Source of the DNA: Pseudonocardia sp. TRM90224
Lineage (GTDB): Bacteria > Actinomycetota > Actinomycetes > Mycobacteriales > Pseudonocardiaceae
Assembly: GCF_021245725.1 (NCBI RefSeq)
Contig: NZ_JAJGSX010000003.1
Span: forward strand, 682,001 to 746,000
Direction: 5' to 3'
DNA: 64,000 nt
This document shows positions 8,429 to 14,893 of this stretch, in pieces. The notes below the pieces were generated by a model. That model ran no database searches. It was given only the letters and a program-made list of their open reading frames with translations, and was not told where the DNA came from. How positions within the stretch are numbered: position 1 is the first letter of the stretch; each line of letters opens with the position of its first letter. Position numbers and translations under genes: made by a program.

Positions 8429-9581
8429 CGCGGATCACCTTCAGCAGCTGTTCCAACGTCGCCAGGCTGTGCCCGGCCAACAGGTCGTCCAAGTACGGGA
8501 GGGCGGCGACTATTCCGCCCTGCACCGGGGCGTAGCCGTCCTTGCCTGCGTGCGGGTTCACCCAGACCAGCCGGTGTGCGAGCCGGCGCAGCCGCGACAT
8601 CTGCACGCCGAGCAGGTCGGTCTCACCACGCTCCCACCCGTCGGAGAACACGACGACGACGGCGCGCCGCGCGGCGCCGCGCTGCCCCCACCGGTCGACG
8701 AACGCGCGCAGGACCTCACCCAGCCGGGTGCCGCCCGACCAGTCGGGGATCGCCTTGCCGGCCGCGGTGAGCGCGCGCTCCGCGTCGCGCATCCGCAGCT
8801 CCCTCGTGATGCGGGTGAGCCGGGTGCCGAGCGTGAACGCCTCGACGGAGCCGGGGGAGCGGCGCACCACGACGTGCGCGAACCGGAGCAGCGCGTCGGC
8901 GTAGGGCTCCATCGAACCGGAGACGTCGACCAGCAGCACGATCTTTCGGGCGCGCCGTGAGTGCGATCGACGACGCAGGCCGTGCAGCTCGCCGCCGTTG
9001 CGCAAAGCCGCGCGCAGCGTCCGTCCCGGGTCGGGCTCGCCGTGGCGCGCGGGCCGGCGCCGCCGGGACGGCCGGGTCGGCAGCTCGGGCCGCAGCAGCG
9101 CCAGCAACCTGCGCAGGTGCTCGCGCTCGGCGGGGCTCAGCTCGGCGAGGTCGCGGTTGCGCAGCACCTCGCTGCCACTGGCCCGGGCGTGGATCATCGG
9201 CGACCGGTCGTCGTCGCCTTCTCCTTCGACCTCCGGTGCCGGGGTCAGCGCGGCGAGCGTCGGTGGCGGCGGCGGGCGCTCGTCCCTGATCTGCGTGCGG
9301 CCGCCGCGCTGCGGGGTGAACCAGCTCTCGAAGGCCTGGTCGTACCTCGGCAGGTCGTCGGGGTCGGCGCACAGCGTGAGCCGGCCCGCCCAGTACGTCT
9401 GGGTGCGGCTGGTGACGTCCAGCTCGTCGAGCGCGGTCAGGAACGCCGAGACCCGGTCGGTGGTGATGGCGAGCCCGGCCGCGCGGAGCACGACGGTGAA
9501 GCCGACCAGTCCTTCGATCAGGTTGTCCCGCTGCGCCGCTGGGGCCGCTGTCTCTTGGGCCGGTGTGCCGATGGCTGCCAC
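8421..9581 (-). CDS. CoxE-like VWA-domain protein
   Basis: Protein of 386 residues in the VWA_CoxE family. The N-terminal half is a linker-rich region (GFTVVLRAAGLAITTDRV, then a Pro stretch). The C-terminal half (about 215-386) is a von Willebrand A fold with the MIDAS motif VLLVDVSGSM, GGTRLGEVLRAF and the later VVVFSDGWERG. In cox clusters CoxE works with the MoxR ATPase CoxD to mature the Cu/Mo or Mo centre. I use the GTG at 9581, 7 bases after the stop of the moxR gene, since that begins just ahead of the conserved region. It overlaps xdhC by 8 bases, so all three are one transcript. Confidence 0.9.
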   Translation of the reverse strand: MAAIGTPAQETAAPAAQRDNLIEGLVGFTVVLRAAGLAITTDRVSAFLTALDELDVTSRTQTYWAGRLTLCADPDDLPRYDQAFESWFTPQRGGRTQIRDERPPPPPTLAALTPAPEVEGEGDDDRSPMIHARASGSEVLRNRDLAELSPAEREHLRRLLALLRPELPTRPSRRRRPARHGEPDPGRTLRAALRNGGELHGLRRRSHSRRARKIVLLVDVSGSMEPYADALLRFAHVVVRRSPGSVEAFTLGTRLTRITRELRMRDAERALTAAGKAIPDWSGGTRLGEVLRAFVDRWGQRGAARRAVVVVFSDGWERGETDLLGVQMSRLRRLAHRLVWVNPHAGKDGYAPVQGGIVAALPYLDDLLAGHSLATLEQLLKVIRDA

Positions 9582-9588
9582 AGGCGCC

Positions 9589-10542
9589 TCAGGAGGCGAG
9601 CAGGGAGTCGAGCTGCTTGCGGATGCGGTCGGCATCCTCCCGGTACTTGAGCACCGCGCCCAGCGTCGCGGCCGCGCTGTCGACGTCGAGGTGCGTCGCG
9701 CCGACGAGCTGCAGCGCGCGGGCCCAGTCGAGGGTCTCCGCCACCCCGGGCGGCTTGAGCAGGTCGGCGGTGCGCAACGCGCGCACGGCACCGGCCACCT
9801 GCGCGGCCAGCCGTTCGGGCAGCCCCGGCAGCCTGCTGTGCAGGATCTCGATCTCCCGCTGCAGGTCGGGGTGGTCGAGCCAGAGGTAGAGGCAGCGGCG
9901 CTTCAGTGCGTCGTGCACCTCCCGGGTGCGGTTGGACGTGAGCACGACGAGCGGCGGGACCTTCGCGCGGACCTCCCCGATCTCCGGGATCGTGACGGCG
10001 TGCTCGGTGAGCACTTCCAGGAGGAAGGCCTCGAACTCGTCGTCGGCGCGGTCGATCTCGTCGATGAGCAGCACGCTCGGCGTGGTCTGCAACGCCCGCA
10101 GGATCGGCCGCGCGAGCAGGAACCGCGGGTCGTAGAGGGAGGCCTCGACGACGTCGGCGTCGAGCTTCTCCTGGCTCGCGCCCGCCGCGGCCTCCAGCGC
10201 GCGCAGGTGCAGCAGCTGGCGGGGGAAATCCCAGTCGTAAAGGGCCTGTGTCGCGTCGATCCCGTCGTGGCATTGCAGCCGGATGAGTTCGGCGCCGAGA
10301 ACCTCGGCGAGTGCCTGCGCGAGCGCGGTCTTGCCGGTGCCCGGTTCGCCCTCGCAGAACAGCGGGCGGTTCATCCGCATGGCGAGGAACGTCGCGGTTG
10401 CCAGCCCGGCGTCGGCGAGGTAGCCGGTCGAGCGCAGCGCCGCAGCAAGCGCGGTAGGCGAGTCGACGGGCGACTCGGAGCGGTCGTTCACCCAGCCAGC
10501 ATGACTCACGGGCGGAGTCTCAGCCACCTGCGGGCAGATCAC
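9589..10542 (-). CDS. MoxR-family AAA+ ATPase (CoxD-like)
   Basis: ATPase of about 317 residues. It has Walker A GEPGTGKTAL, the segment LIRLQCHDGIDATQALYDWD that marks the CoxD/MoxR subgroup, Walker B VLLIDEIDRAD and sensor 1 VLTSNRTREVHDALKRR. MoxR ATPases pair with VWA proteins to remodel and activate metal enzymes, and the CoxD branch acts on CO dehydrogenase. It is the first gene of the moxR - VWA - xdhC operon. The start is unsure: GTG 10542 is the longest, and GTG 10509 or 10491 would also leave the domain whole. Confidence 0.92.
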   Translation of the reverse strand: MICPQVAETPPVSHAGWVNDRSESPVDSPTALAAALRSTGYLADAGLATATFLAMRMNRPLFCEGEPGTGKTALAQALAEVLGAELIRLQCHDGIDATQALYDWDFPRQLLHLRALEAAAGASQEKLDADVVEASLYDPRFLLARPILRALQTTPSVLLIDEIDRADDEFEAFLLEVLTEHAVTIPEIGEVRAKVPPLVVLTSNRTREVHDALKRRCLYLWLDHPDLQREIEILHSRLPGLPERLAAQVAGAVRALRTADLLKPPGVAETLDWARALQLVGATHLDVDSAAATLGAVLKYREDADRIRKQLDSLLAS

Positions 10543-10985
10543 TCACCGTGCGTGGACATCACGTTCCGTGGTGAGGAAAGTGTGATGCGATCGCCAATAC
10601 TTCCGTTTTGGATGCAATGGTCGAACCGTGATCTGGCCGTGATCACCTATGCGCTGACCAGCGGATATCTGTCTATCGTCGGCCCGATTGGGGCGTTACC
10701 GTGACGATGGTCACGACGGCTGGGATTGACGAATGCCGGTGTCCAACTCGTAGCGTCGACGGCCGGTCGTTCGAGAGGACGATCGGAAATGCATCCGGAT
10801 CCGTCGCGCCAGGCCCTGTCCCGCGGATCCGGTCCGTCGAGATGGAAGACGGGACAGGGTCGGGGCGTCACATTCCCGACGGGCTGCAAGCTGGCTCATC
10901 GGGCGACGACCGGGACTGCTTGATCGGCTCCCCCAGCCGTTGACGAGCACGTCCTCCTCGACGGTGCGAGAGGAGAAAACAAAAA
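10543..10985 (+). promoter_or_regulatory. Long divergent control region and leader of the first rpf gene
   Basis: A 443-base region with no gene. A Crp/GlxR-like site CGTGACGATGGTCACG (10700-10715, pattern CGTGA-N6-TCACG) lies 286 bases upstream of the rpf start. The box ATCACCTATGCGC (10642-10654) has a near copy at almost the same distance from the second rpf gene. CCCTGTCCCG (10814-10823) pairs perfectly with CGGGACAGGG (10850-10859). GAGAGGAG precedes the rpf ATG by about 11 bases. I looked for the c-di-AMP (ydaO) riboswitch often found before rpf genes and did not see its conserved blocks. Confidence 0.5.
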
Positions 10986-11351
10986 ATGACTTCTCGAGTC
11001 GCGCGCAGCACGGGTCGAAGTCTGCTTCGTCTGGCAATTGCCGGAGCCGTTGTGATGGGTACCCCCCTCGCCGTCGCCGGAACCGCAAATGCCGCTCCCG
11101 ATTCAGTTTGGGACAAGCTTGCCCAGTGCGAGAGCAGTGGCAAATGGAACACCAACACCGGCAACGGCTACTCCGGTGGGCTGCAGTTCAGCCCGCGCAC
11201 ATGGCGTGCATTCGGCGGTACCGGATCCGCGCACAAGGCCAGCCGCGCACAGCAGATCGCGGTGGCCGAGAAGGTGCTCGCAGCGCAGGGCTTCAAGGCC
11301 TGGCCGGCCTGCTCGCGCAAGCTGGGTCTCTCCGGCAAGTCGAGCCGCTGA
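10986..11351 (+). CDS. rpf: Resuscitation-promoting factor, short secreted form
   Basis: Secreted peptidoglycan-cleaving enzyme (lysozyme/lytic-transglycosylase fold) that helps dormant actinobacteria resume growth, by family. It has 121 residues: a Sec signal peptide (residues 1-36, ending ANA before APDS) and then just the Rpf domain. The domain shows VWDKLAQCESSGKWNTNTG with catalytic Glu 49, GYSGGLQFSPRTW, and the closing ACSRKLGL that supplies the second Cys of the conserved disulfide. There is no LysM or other anchor, unlike the longer paralogue 1.9 kb away. It is convergent with moaE, with a hairpin between them. Confidence 0.95.
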   Translation: MTSRVARSTGRSLLRLAIAGAVVMGTPLAVAGTANAAPDSVWDKLAQCESSGKWNTNTGNGYSGGLQFSPRTWRAFGGTGSAHKASRAQQIAVAEKVLAAQGFKAWPACSRKLGLSGKSSR

Positions 11352-11384
11352 TATCTCAGCGTCGTTGATCTCCGGGCGGTGGGA

Positions 11385-11413
11385 GCCCGGGCGCGCCAGT
11401 TCGGCGCCCGGGC
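11385..11413. terminator. Hairpin between rpf and moaE
   Basis: GCCCGGGCGC (11385-11394) pairs with GCGCCCGGGC (11404-11413) around a 9-base loop, in the 86-base gap between the stop codons of the convergent rpf and moaE genes. A bidirectional terminator is likely. Confidence 0.55.
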
Positions 11414-11437
11414 CCGCCGTGGCCAGCTCGCCGGATC

Positions 11438-11869
11438 TCAGGTCGAGTTGACCCACTCGTCGCTGCCGTCGGTGAAGGACTGGTGCTTCCAGACCGGCAG
11501 CAGCTTCTTGACCTGCTCCACCAGCTCGGCGCAGGTCTCGAACGCCTCTTTGCGGTGATCGGCGGCAACAGCGCACGCCAGCGCGACGTCACCGATCGCG
11601 AGCTTCCCCACCCGGTGGCTCACAGCGATCGCACGCACGCCCTGCGCGGCGGCCGCGACGTCGGCCGCCACCTGGGCGACGACCTTCCCGGCGCTCGGAT
11701 GGGCGCTGTACTCCAGGCCCTGCACCGAGCGCCCGCCGTCGTGGTCGCGGACCACGCCGCTGAACGTCACCACGGCGCCCGCGCCGGAGTGCTCGACGAG
11801 CGCGGCGTGCTCCTCGACGTCGAGCGGCTCCTCCTGCACGACGGCACGCAGCACGGATGCACCTGTCAT
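11438..11869 (-). CDS. moaE: Molybdopterin synthase catalytic subunit
   Basis: MoaE, 143 residues, a normal length. With MoaD it puts two sulfurs on precursor Z (cPMP) to make molybdopterin in the cytoplasm. Diagnostic segments are GAVVTFSGVVRDHDGG, VQGLEYSAHPSAG and ISHRVG-like VSHRVGKLAIGDVAL, then VAADHRKEAFETCAELVEQVKKLLPVWKHQ with the conserved Lys residues of the active site. Its ATG overlaps the stop of mog in an ATGA junction, so it is the last gene of moaC-mog-moaE. No moaD or moaA is in the window. Confidence 0.96.
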   Translation of the reverse strand: MTGASVLRAVVQEEPLDVEEHAALVEHSGAGAVVTFSGVVRDHDGGRSVQGLEYSAHPSAGKVVAQVAADVAAAAQGVRAIAVSHRVGKLAIGDVALACAVAADHRKEAFETCAELVEQVKKLLPVWKHQSFTDGSDEWVNST

Positions 11870-12342
11870 TTGTGATCGCCACCTCGGAGCTGGTCGACGG
11901 CGTGCTCCAGCACCCCGTCGAGCACGGCGAGTCCGTCGCGAACTCCACCTGTCGATCCGGGTAGGTTCACCACGAGCGTTCGCCCGGCGACGCCGCTCAC
12001 GCCGCGCGAGAGCACGGCCGTCGGCACCTTCGGTGCGCCGGCCGCCCGGATCGCATCGGCCAGACCAGGCACTTCGTAGTCGATCACCCGTCGGGTGACC
12101 TCCGGGGTCGCGTCGGTCGGCGAGATCCCCGTGCCGCCTGTGGTGATCACGACGTCGACCGCGGCAGCCACCGCTGCCCTGATCGCCTCGCCGACGGGCT
12201 CGCCGTCGGGGACGACCGTCGCGTCGGCCGTCTCGAAGCCACGCGCTCGCAGCCACTCGACGATGAGCGGGCCGCCGGTGTCGGCGTAGACGCCCGCTGC
12301 GGCCCTGTTGGACGCCGTGACGACGTGCGCGCGGCGGCTCAT
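11866..12342 (-). CDS. mog: MogA-type molybdopterin adenylyltransferase
   Basis: Protein of 158 residues of the MoCF-biosynthesis (MogA/MoaB) fold. It transfers AMP from ATP to molybdopterin, ahead of Mo insertion by MoeA. The family segments are VVTASNRAAAGVYADTGGP, VDVVITTGGTGISPTDATPE and the substrate-site LVVNLPGSTGGVRDGL. It sits between moaC and moaE with 4-base ATGA overlaps on both sides, as in the mycobacterial moaC2-mog-moaE2 locus. Confidence 0.95.
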   Translation of the reverse strand: MSRRAHVVTASNRAAAGVYADTGGPLIVEWLRARGFETADATVVPDGEPVGEAIRAAVAAAVDVVITTGGTGISPTDATPEVTRRVIDYEVPGLADAIRAAGAPKVPTAVLSRGVSGVAGRTLVVNLPGSTGGVRDGLAVLDGVLEHAVDQLRGGDHK

Positions 12343-12818
12343 CCGTCCTCCTGCGGGCGGACCCAGAGGCCGGTCTTGCCGCCCTCCTTGCGTTCCACGC
12401 GCACGCCGTCGAGCGTCGCGGCCGGATCGACGGCCTTGACCATGTCGTGCAGCGTGAGCCCGGCCACCGCGACGGCGGTGAGGGCCTCCATCTCGACGCC
12501 CGTGCGGTCGGTCGTGCGGACCGTCGCCGTGATCCGGACCTCGCTGCCTTCGGCGACGAGCTCGACGGTGACGCCGCTGATCGCGATCGGGTGGCAGAGC
12601 GGGACGAGGTCGGGGGTGCGTTTTGCGCCCATGATGCCCGCGATGCGGGCCGTCGCCAGCGCGTCGCCCTTCGGCAGGCCGTCGCGGCGCAGGAGATCGA
12701 CGACCTCGGCCGTGGTCCGCAGCGTGCCCGTCGCGACGGCCGTGCGTGCCGTCGCTTCCTTCCCGGTGACGTCGACCATCCGGGCGGCACCGGCGGCGTC
12801 GACGTGGCTCAGCTCCAC
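12339..12818 (-). CDS. moaC: Cyclic pyranopterin monophosphate synthase
   Basis: MoaC, 159 residues. It completes conversion of the MoaA product into cPMP, the first stable precursor of molybdenum cofactor. Seen are MVDVTGKEATARTAVA, KGDALATARIAGIMGAKRT, the active-site LVPLCHPIAISGVTVEL, RTGVEMEALTAVAVAGLTL and HDMVKAVD. The start GTG 12818 is preceded by AGGG at a good distance. It is the first gene of moaC-mog-moaE and starts 60 bases from a Crp-like site at 12878. Confidence 0.96.
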   Translation of the reverse strand: MELSHVDAAGAARMVDVTGKEATARTAVATGTLRTTAEVVDLLRRDGLPKGDALATARIAGIMGAKRTPDLVPLCHPIAISGVTVELVAEGSEVRITATVRTTDRTGVEMEALTAVAVAGLTLHDMVKAVDPAATLDGVRVERKEGGKTGLWVRPQEDG

Positions 12819-13234
12819 GGCGTGACCCTACGTCGTGCCGCTGGCCGCTCGTGTGCCGCCGTCTGCCGCGCAAAAATTGTGATGTGGATCACCTAAACGC
12901 AACCTCGATGATCGATGCTCGTTTGTGACGTTGAGGTCGTGAGCTGCACAAACCCGCTCATCTCCGACACTACCGGCGCCCTTCCCACGGCGTGTCCGCC
13001 GAAAATCGCCGGGTTCCCTCTCAGCAAAACCACACGTAGCGTCCTCCACGGCTCGCACGGACTCCCCGGTCCGGGCAGGCTCCGGAACCGCAGCGCTCCC
13101 CTGTCCGGCGGTCCCGGCCCCCGTTGCCTCACGAACCCCGCGTGGGACAGGTACGACCCGGCGGTCGCCCCCAAGGCCGCCAGCCAGAGCTCCCCCTGGC
13201 AGAGGTCTGCGCGCAGCGCACGGAGAAGTGCCAA
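12819..13234 (+). promoter_or_regulatory. Shared control region between moaC and the second rpf gene
   Basis: A 416-base divergent region. TGTGATGTGGATCACC (12878-12893) fits the Crp/GlxR pattern TGTGA-N6-TCACA closely and lies 60 bases before moaC and 342 before rpf, so it could serve either. ATCACCTAAACGC (12888-12900) matches the box found upstream of the first rpf at nearly equal distance (347 against 344 bases to the start). CCTGTCC (13100-13106) pairs with GGACAGG (13145-13151), echoing the stem in the other rpf leader. GGAG at 13222 is the ribosome-binding site. No known riboswitch was recognised. Confidence 0.5.
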
Positions 13235-13843
13235 ATGGCTCGCTACCGCGGTCGCCATCGCGCCCCCAGCAACACCGGTCGGGTCATCGCCCGCACCGCG
13301 CTCGCCGGCGCAGTCGCCGGTGTCCCGTTGCTGGCGTCGGCGCCCTCCGCCTTTGCAGCCTCCGACTCCACGTGGGACCGCCTCGCGATGTGCGAGAGCA
13401 CCGGCGACTGGAGCATCAACACGGGCAACGGCTACTCCGGTGGCCTGCAGTTCTCCCCGCGCACCTGGAAGGCGTTCGGCGGCGCCGAGTTCGCCTCCGC
13501 CGCCCACCAGGCCAGCAGGTCCGAGCAGATCGTCGTCGCCGAGCGGGTGCTCGCCGCGCAGACCTGGAAGGCGTGGCCCGCCTGCTCGCGGAAGCTGGGC
13601 CTCAGTGAGGGCGCCACCCTGCGCAAGGCGCCGGTGTCGAACGACGACGCCCCCGCGCAGAAGGCCGCGTTCCGCAACCCCACGGCGACCACCGGTGCTT
13701 ACGTCGTCAAGTCGGGCGACACCCTCTCCAAGATCGCCACGCGCAACGGCGTCGCAGGCGGATGGAAGACGCTCCTCGACAAGAACCCCGGCCTCGGTGG
13801 CAACCCCAACAAGCTCACCGTGGGCCAGAAGCTGACCGTCTGA
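13235..13843 (+). CDS. rpf: Resuscitation-promoting factor with C-terminal LysM domain
   Basis: Secreted muralytic Rpf of 202 residues. A signal peptide (1-41, ending AFA before ASDST) is followed by the Rpf domain, with WDRLAMCESTGDWSINTG (catalytic Glu 54), GYSGGLQFSPRTW and ACSRKLGL. A short linker leads to a LysM peptidoglycan-binding domain (about 152-202: YVVKSGDTLSKIATRNGV, LLDKNPGL, LTVGQKLTV). The start is ATG 13235, nine bases after GGAG; a longer open frame upstream lacks a signal peptide at its beginning. The domain layout matches RpfE/RpfB-like LysM forms more than M. tuberculosis RpfA, although the position beside moaCE matches rpfA. Confidence 0.95.
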   Translation: MARYRGRHRAPSNTGRVIARTALAGAVAGVPLLASAPSAFAASDSTWDRLAMCESTGDWSINTGNGYSGGLQFSPRTWKAFGGAEFASAAHQASRSEQIVVAERVLAAQTWKAWPACSRKLGLSEGATLRKAPVSNDDAPAQKAAFRNPTATTGAYVVKSGDTLSKIATRNGVAGGWKTLLDKNPGLGGNPNKLTVGQKLTV

Positions 13844-13964
13844 GGGGGTCCCGGCCCCGGGCCGGGGCCGGCACGCCAAGGCCGGGCCGGATCGGCGGAC
13901 CGGCTCACCGCGGCGGACCGGCCCCGGCTCGGACTCCCCTCCCCGGTCGTCCCGGCTCCGCCGG

Positions 13965-14023
13965 GAGGGCAGCAAAGCCACTTTCAGGCCCGCCGAGGGC
14001 AGGAAAGTGGCTTTCCTGCCCTC
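13965..14023. terminator. GAGGGCAGGAAAG hairpin, copy 1, with a diverged half copy
   Basis: GAGGGCAGGAAAG (13995-14007), loop TGG, CTTTCCTGCCCTC (14011-14023): 13 perfect pairs with a 3-base loop. Just before it, 13965-13991 holds a diverged copy with the loop in the other sense. It lies in the gap between the convergent rpf and MobA-like genes, 15 bases from the latter's stop. The same hairpin, reverse-complemented, is at 48528-48556. Confidence 0.75.
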
Positions 14024-14038
14024 GCGAGGGGCCCGCCC

Positions 14039-14620
14039 CTACCGGCGCTCAGGGTCCACCCTCGCCGCCGCGAGCTGCTCGGGCGTGTCGATGTCGTCGG
14101 GGAAGGCGATGTCGCCGCACTCGACCAGTTCCAGCGCCGGGTGGTCCGCGAGGTAGTGGCGGGCCCCCGCGTCACCGGTCGCGGTCGCCGCGACGCCGGC
14201 CCAGTGCGCGCGCCCGATCAGCACGGGATGCGCAGGGCGTCCCCCGTACGCCGCCCGGCGCAGCACGTCCGGCCCCGCCTCGGCCCCGAGGCGGGCGACA
14301 GCGGCCGCCGTGACGCCCGGCAGGTCGACGAGGTGGACGAGCGCGGCCTCGGGAACCGGCCGCAGCCCGGCGAGCGCGGCCAGACCCGCCCGCATCGACG
14401 CGCCCATCCCCTCGGCCCAATCGGCCGCCACGACCGCGTGGACGTCGGCCGGCAGCAACGCGCGGACGTCGTCCGCCGCCGCCCCGACCACGACGACCAG
14501 CGGCGCGCAGCCACCATCGGCGAGCACGCGCAGCGCCCTGCGCACCAGCGGCTCACCGTCGAGCTCGACGAGCGCCTTCGGACCGCCCATCCGGCGGCCG
14601 GCGCCGCCCGCGAGCAGCAG
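14039..14620 (-). CDS. MobA/MocA-like molybdenum-cofactor nucleotidyltransferase, unusual start
   Basis: NTP-transferase-fold protein of about 193 residues, of the group that adds CMP or GMP to molybdopterin (MocA, MobA). Segments are LLLAGGAGRRMGGPKALVEL (nucleotide loop), VVVVGAAADDVRALL, GMGASMRAGLAAL, VHLVDLPGVTAAAVARL and GRPAHPVLIGRAHW. The first ATG (14590) would remove the nucleotide loop. Upstream the frame has no ATG, GTG or TTG, but CTG 14620 or 14617 directly follows GGCAGGA. I therefore propose a CTG start; a frameshift is the alternative. A role in finishing the cofactor for the CoxLSM enzyme is plausible, since the xdhC-moxR operon is only 4 kb away. Confidence 0.8.
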   Translation of the reverse strand: MLLAGGAGRRMGGPKALVELDGEPLVRRALRVLADGGCAPLVVVVGAAADDVRALLPADVHAVVAADWAEGMGASMRAGLAALAGLRPVPEAALVHLVDLPGVTAAAVARLGAEAGPDVLRRAAYGGRPAHPVLIGRAHWAGVAATATGDAGARHYLADHPALELVECGDIAFPDDIDTPEQLAAARVDPERR

Positions 14621-14634
14621 TCCTGCCGGCGCAG

Positions 14635-14814
14635 CTACTTGTTGATCTCCGTGACGGGGTGCACGTAGGGCACCTCTTCCAGCGGGAACTGCACGTCACC
14701 GAACGGGGAGAGCGAGCCCTGCACCGGGCTGGCGAGCTCGGTGACCGGGTGTTCCCCGTCGGGTCCTTCCGGCCACGTCGGGTCGACGCGGCCCGGGCGG
14801 GCGGCTTTTGCCAC
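14635..14814 (-). CDS. Small conserved-looking protein of 59 residues
   Basis: A GTG at 14814 follows GAGGAGG with a 5-base gap, one of the best ribosome-binding sites in the window, and opens a 59-residue frame ending 15 bases before the proposed start of the MobA-like gene. The protein is Pro-rich and acidic (RVDPTWPEGPDGEHPVTEL, SPFGDVQFPLEEVPYVHP), with no membrane segment and no Cys. The segments HPVTELASP and HPVTEINK repeat an HPVTE motif at both ends. I do not recognise a family. Its codons are typical of the genome. It is divergent from the XPB-partner gene, about 80 bases away. Confidence 0.6.
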   Translation of the reverse strand: MAKAARPGRVDPTWPEGPDGEHPVTELASPVQGSLSPFGDVQFPLEEVPYVHPVTEINK

Positions 14815-14893
14815 GGTGTCCTCCTCGAAGCGCTGAAAGCAAAGGTCGGGCTTGCCGAGAAGTATCGCGCACGCTCCGGTTACCGTTGTCGGG

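Noticed and set aside
10640..10985. c-di-AMP (ydaO-type) riboswitch before the first rpf gene
   Set aside because: The conserved GGGGACnnAGGA and GGGUGAAUC-like blocks could not be found in either rpf leader; only generic hairpins are present, so no call is made.
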